16,637 nucleotides of DNA from Baffinella frigidus (Eukaryota; Cryptophyceae; Cryptomonadales; Baffinellaceae). Below the pieces are notes generated by a model. The model searched no databases. It saw nothing but the letters and a program-made list of their open reading frames with translations, and was not told where the DNA came from. Shown here one piece after another: positions 8,101 to 14,100 of this stretch; the first letter of the stretch is position 1, and every line of letters starts with the position of its first letter. The stretch is from NCBI GenBank assembly GCA_026770585.1, contig MU646331.1:982666-999302 (forward strand), given 5' to 3'. Both the position numbers and the translations under genes were made by a program.

Positions 8101-11100
8101 CCGCTGACGACGCGCTTCCCGTCTGGGCTGAACCCGACCGAGGAAACCCCGCAGGAGTGAAATGAGAGGGTGCACACCTGCCAGCACACAGTCCCAGGTT
8201 CTGAATTCGCCAACGCCCACCACTCGAGGCTAGAAGTGTTGTTTTTTAAAAAGAGTCATTCTTTTACAAGTGAAGAGAAAAAAATTGTGTAGTAATTCTC
8301 ACACAAATAGGAGCATTTGGTCACGGAGCTCAAGTTATAACTTGAGATACGTGACCAAGCATGCCCGTGACTGGTACTAAATTTTACAACCCCACATTTA
8401 AAATACTCCCTCTTCCAGCCTCGAGTGGCAGCACCGCAGCTTTCCCTCGTGAGATCTCAAGGCAAGTCCTTCTTTCTCAAGTGCCCCTCGCCTGAGTGAC
8501 CAGCTGTGCCTCTTTGCGTCCACATCTTCCAACAACCCTTCGTCTACGACCACGTGCAGCACACCAACCACACGGTGGACGACGGACCGTTCATCAAAAG
8601 TCAACTTGCCCCGACGCAATTGACTTTAAGGCCTTATCTGGTGCAAATTTGGTCACGTTACCGCTAAATGTAGGGGTCTCAAAACCTTGGTAGTCCACCG
8701 ACGGATGCATGAAACCCCATCAACACACATCCATCACCTCCTTCACCCTCACCGCAACCTCGCAAAAAGTTGTTATGCCCACTTACGCATAAGTTGTTCT
8801 GTCCACTTACGGCTCACCTCGGCTCCGGTCGCGGCGTCCCAGATCTTGACGAGGTGGTCGTGCGACTTCGGGTACGGGTACGAAGACCGGGTACGGGCAC
8901 CCTACGGTAGGCAATGGGGTAGGGTCCTACGCAACTACCTGGATCCGAACGCACCTCGGCTCCGGTCTCGGTATTCCAGATCTTCACGAGGTGGTCGTCC
9001 GACCCACTCACGATCAGCTTTCCTTCAGGAGACCACGCAACCGACTTGACTTGCTCCGAGTGACCCCGCAGGATGAAAATCTGCCAAACAACCAGACCTT
9101 TTAGTTTGAACATCTGCCACAAAACCCTCTCCTCAGACCACTTCGAAACAAAAAAGCATCCTCGAACCCCCCGCATAGCACCCCCATCACCACACAGTGG
9201 GCTTTGGAGGAAACTTGGACCATAAATCTGGTGGAACGTCGGTTAATAAGATGTCTTTGTACCGAGTGATTCTTAATTAGTACCACGAAAATAAACGGAC
9301 CGATCTGCGAAGCCCACTCTCAAAACCTCCAAAACCTCCACAGCGCCTAAGCATGCGTCTCAAAACCTCCACAGCGCCTAAGCATGCGGCAAACCCCCGC
9401 GCCCCCCCCCCCCCCAAACGCCCGTATTGCGCCCGCACACAGCTGCTCACCAACCCTCACCAACCCTCACCTACCCTCACTGCTCACCCACCTTCACCCA
9501 CCCTCACCTCAGACCACTTTCTCACCTCAGACCACTTTCACGGCAAGCCCAAAACAAACCAACACATGAGACTGAACGCACTCCCACGTGGCGGGCCACC
9601 TAGGTAAGTAGATCGTAGGCTACGAGCTCGTACCGGGGAAAGGGTATTCATACACCCATGGAGCGAGGACGGTCCGCTGAATCGTCTCAGTGATCAAGTG
9701 GATCCGGACCAGTTGGTCGTCCATAAATAACTCTCTTTCTCTCTCTCTCTCTCTCTCTCTGTTGCCGCTCACCTCGGCTCCGGTCTGTGCCTCCCAGATC
9801 TTGACGAGGTGTGGTCGTGCGACTTCGGGTACGGGTACGAAGACCGGGTACGGGCACCCTACGGTAGGCAACAGGGTAGAGTCCTACGCAACTACCCGGA
9901 TCCGAACGCACCTCGGCGCCGGTCTTTGTGTCCCAGATCTTCACGTGTGAGTCCTCTCCCCCGCTGACGATCCGCGTACCTGGTTTAGGGTGTAGGGTGT
10001 AGGGTGTAGGGTGTAGGGTGTAGGGTGTAGGGTGTAGGGTTTAGGATTTACCGTCCGGAGAGAATGCGAGGGAAGAAATGGGGGCGTCGATTTCACTCGC
10101 CATAAATGTGCGCACCTGCCGTAAGTGGACAGAACAACTTATGGTAAGTGGACAGAACAACTTATGGCACACCTGCCAACCCACCCCCTCCTCAGACTCA
10201 TCCGAAGACAAAGCATGCGCGAACCCCCTCAGAACATTCCCACCACCACTCGCCACAAGCGTGCGCACCTGTCGTAAGTGGACATAACAACTTATGCGTA
10301 AGTGGACACAACAACTTAAGTAAGTGGACACAACAACTTATGACACACCTGCCAACCAGAAACCCACCCCCTCCTCAGACCGCTTCCAACACAAAGCGTG
10401 CGCGAAAACTCCTATGCTGCAGGGTGTGCGCACCCTCCGCAAAACATTCCCGCCAACTCTCGACGCATACTGCACCCGCACACTGCCCACTCGAGGCTAG
10501 ACATGGGACCATTTTAAAACAGAGCTTCTTTTACAAGTGAAAAAAAATGTGTAGTAATTTTCACACAAATAGGGGCGTTTGGTCACGTTGCTGGGGGAAT
10601 TCCCCCAGCAACGTGACTAAACCTGCCCGTGACTGGTACTAAATTTAACAACCCCACATTTAAAATGGTCCCATTTCTAGCCTCGGGTGGGCGTCTCGTT
10701 ATCCAGGTACAAAGATTTACAACCCCGCGTGTAAATAGGGTGCTCCAGCATTCTCGAGTGGCCTAGGGTCCTATGGAATAAAACTCTGACGCCCCCAGGC
10801 CCAAAATAAGCTGTTTTCGGGATGCTGGTGGAAAGCAGCTCACCTCGGCCCCGGTCTCCACGTCCCAGATCTTCACGGTGCCGTCTTGAAATCCGCTCAC
10901 GACGCGCTTTGAATCCGGGGAGAAAGCGACGGCGTACACAGCGTTCAACTGACCTGGGTTTCGGGTTTAGGGTTTCGGGTTTAGGGTTTAGGGTTTAGGG
11001 TTTCGGGTTTAGGGTTTCGGGTTTCGGGTTTCGGGTTTCGGGTTTCGGGTTTAGGGTTTCGGGTTTAGGGTTTAGGGTTTAGGGTTTCGGGTTTAGGGTT

Positions 11101-14100
11101 TCGGGTTTCGGGTTTCGGTTTTAGGGTTTAGGGTTTAGGGTTTAGGGTTTAGAGTTTAGGGTTTAGGCAACTGACCAGTGAGCGTGCGCACCTGCTGCCC
11201 ACCCAGCGTAAGCACCTGCCGAGCACGTCTTGTCTTTCAACTTCGGGTACGGGTACGAAGACCGGATACGGGCATCCTACGGTAGGCAATAGCGTAGGGC
11301 CCTACGCAGCTACCCGGATCCGAACACACCTCGGCTCGCACCTGCTGCCCACCCAGCGTGTGCACCTGCCGAGCACCACCGCATCATCCCTCTCAAGGGT
11401 TTAGGGTTTGGGGTTCAGGGTTTAGGGTTTAGGGTTTAGGGTTTGAGGTTTAGGGTTTAGGGTTTTGAGGTTTGGGGTTTGGGGTTTAGGGTCTAGGGTC
11501 TAGGGTTTAGTGTTTAGGGTTTAGGGACGTAGGAAGAATTTTAAAGTAGGAAGATTGCAAATGAGGCTGGTGAGTTTGTACCAGTCACGCGCGGGGTTGG
11601 TCACGTTACTCGCGGATCCTTGCTCGGATAGCGAGGGGGCAAATGGATCGGGTATTTATTGGATTCAGTGCCCATATGGGCACTGAATCGACCACAAGTT
11701 GGACACGACTCGTACCAATTTTTGAATTTGTACCCGAATTAAAAAGATCCGTTTGCCCCCTCTCTATCCGAGCAAGGATCCCGCAGTAACATGACCAAAC
11801 CCGGATATTTGTATGAAAATAACTACATAAAGGACCCAGGATTTAGAATGGTCTCGTTTAAGACTTTGAGTGGACCTACCAACCCACCCTCTCCTCAGAC
11901 CAACACAAAGAATGCGCCGAAACCGATTTGCAAATCAAGGATAGAGAACAACCCAACACACCTCGGCTCCGGTCGCGGCGTCCCAGATCTTGACGAGGTG
12001 GTCGTGCGACTTCGGGTACGGGTACGAAGACCGGGTACGGGCACCCTACGGTAGGCAATAGGGTAGGATCCTACGCAACTACCCAGATCCGAACGCACCT
12101 CGGCTCCGGTCTCGGTATTCCAGATCTTCACGAGCTTGTCTCCCGAGCCACTAACCACGAGCTTCCCGTCTGGAGAGAACGCGACCTTGTTTAGGGTTTA
12201 GGGTTTAGGGTTTGGGGTTTAGGGTTTAGGGTTTGTCTGAGAAAAGAATATATTAACAGGATTAAGAGGAAGTTAATGGAGATAAGGAAGATAAGAGAGA
12301 CGTGTTTTATTTTAATTAAGATATTGAAGGAGATTAAGAGGAAGCCCCCCCTTACACCTTTTAACATTGCCCGTCCCCATATTTCCTATTAAGCAGAACA
12401 CCTTTTAACATTACCCCGTCCCCATATTTTCTAGGGTTTAGGGTTTAGGGTGTGGGGTTTGGGGTTTGGGGTTTAGGGTTTACGGTTTAGGGCTTGGGGT
12501 TTAGGGTTTAGGGTTCAGGGTGTGGGGTTTAGGGTTTGGGGTTTGGGGTTTAGGGTGTAGGGTGTAGGGTGTAGGGTTTAGGGTACCGAGTACACTTGGC
12601 CCGTGTGACCCGTGAGCGTGCACACCTGCCAGAACACCCCCTCCTCAACTTCCAACACAAAGCATGCGCGCCGCGTGGCCACCTTCCACAAACCCTCACG
12701 GCCTGGGCAAATGACCGATTTTCGCGGTACGTAATGCCCTTGCAGGCCGCCGGATTCCGGCGTCGGTTATTTTAAAACTCCCAAAACTTGATCACTGCAG
12801 GGTGTTTGGAGTTTTAAAACTGCTTTTGCACGAAAGTCTAAATTCATCGATTTGCCCCGGCTGTGAGGGTTAGTGGTTCCACCGCGCTATGCAAAGGTGA
12901 CTGTCCATCCCTGCTCTTTGTCCCCGCATCCTCACCCTGGACCAGCAGCATCTCCACGCAAACCAACCACGGCATTTATCTCACTAAGGGATTCTAAAAT
13001 TCGTTTTCTTAAGTCAATTCCCCTTCAAACATGTCAACGTATGCGTAGATAAAAGGATTAGTTGATGAATTTGAATAGGAATTGACTTAAGGAAACGAAT
13101 GTTAGAATCCCTTTTCTGAGATAAGCATCAGCCTTCGTGGAACCCATCCGCACTGATCAGTCAGCTAGCGTGTCCCGTGAGCGTGCACACCTGGACACCA
13201 CGCACGACGCTTCAGTACAGGTCTTATCTCAGAAAAGGGATTCTAAAGTTCGTTTTCTGAAGTCAATTCCCCTTCAAATGTGTCAACTTATGTGTAGCGA
13301 AAAGAATAAGTTAACGAATTTATACCGGAATTGACTTAAGAAAACGAATTTTAGAATCCATTTTCTGAGATAAGGTAGCCGGACACGACAGGGGACGCGA
13401 CAGCAAAACGACGCACGCGAGTGACCCGTGAGCACACCAACCTCTCATCACCCCCAACACAAAGCATGCGCGAAACCAACGCACAACAAACCCGCCACCG
13501 CACAGCGGGCGTCGAAGGGATTTTCGGCCCGGATCGGGCCGAGTCACACTCAAGAATGCGGGAGGATCCTAATTACAAATGGAGTTGTAAATATTTGTAC
13601 CAGGATAACGTAACCAACCTCGTGGCTGTGCTAATTTCGCACAGTTACGTGACCAATCTCACAGAAGTTACTACACAAATGCCCACTTGTAAAAGCAAAC
13701 GGTTTTAAATAGGCCCCTCTAGCATTCTCGTCTGGGACTCCGGAACCTTCCGGAACCATATTCGTAGGGACCCCCCTACGTCCCTACGGTATTGCCTACC
13801 GTAGGTGCTGTGGATTATTCACTTGTGGATTATTCAAGAAATCTCTTCGAAGTCCGCTGTGTGGCCCTGCACAACCACCAACGACGTGAAACAACTTAGA
13901 ACGGGGTTTCGGACTGTAGTAATTTTCACCAGATGTACATTTCAAAGTTAGGATGTCCTATCGCCACACGAGAATGCTGAAGCACCCTATTTAAAATCGA
14001 TATATTTTTACAAGTGGGCATTTATGTAGTAACTTTCGTGAGTTTGGGCACGTAACTGACCCAAATTAGGCCAGGCACGAGATTGGTTACGTTATCCCGG

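Noticed and set aside
10121-10343. CRISPR-like direct repeats
   Set aside because: Units are adjacent or irregularly spaced without unique spacers of constant length, and the context is eukaryotic intron.
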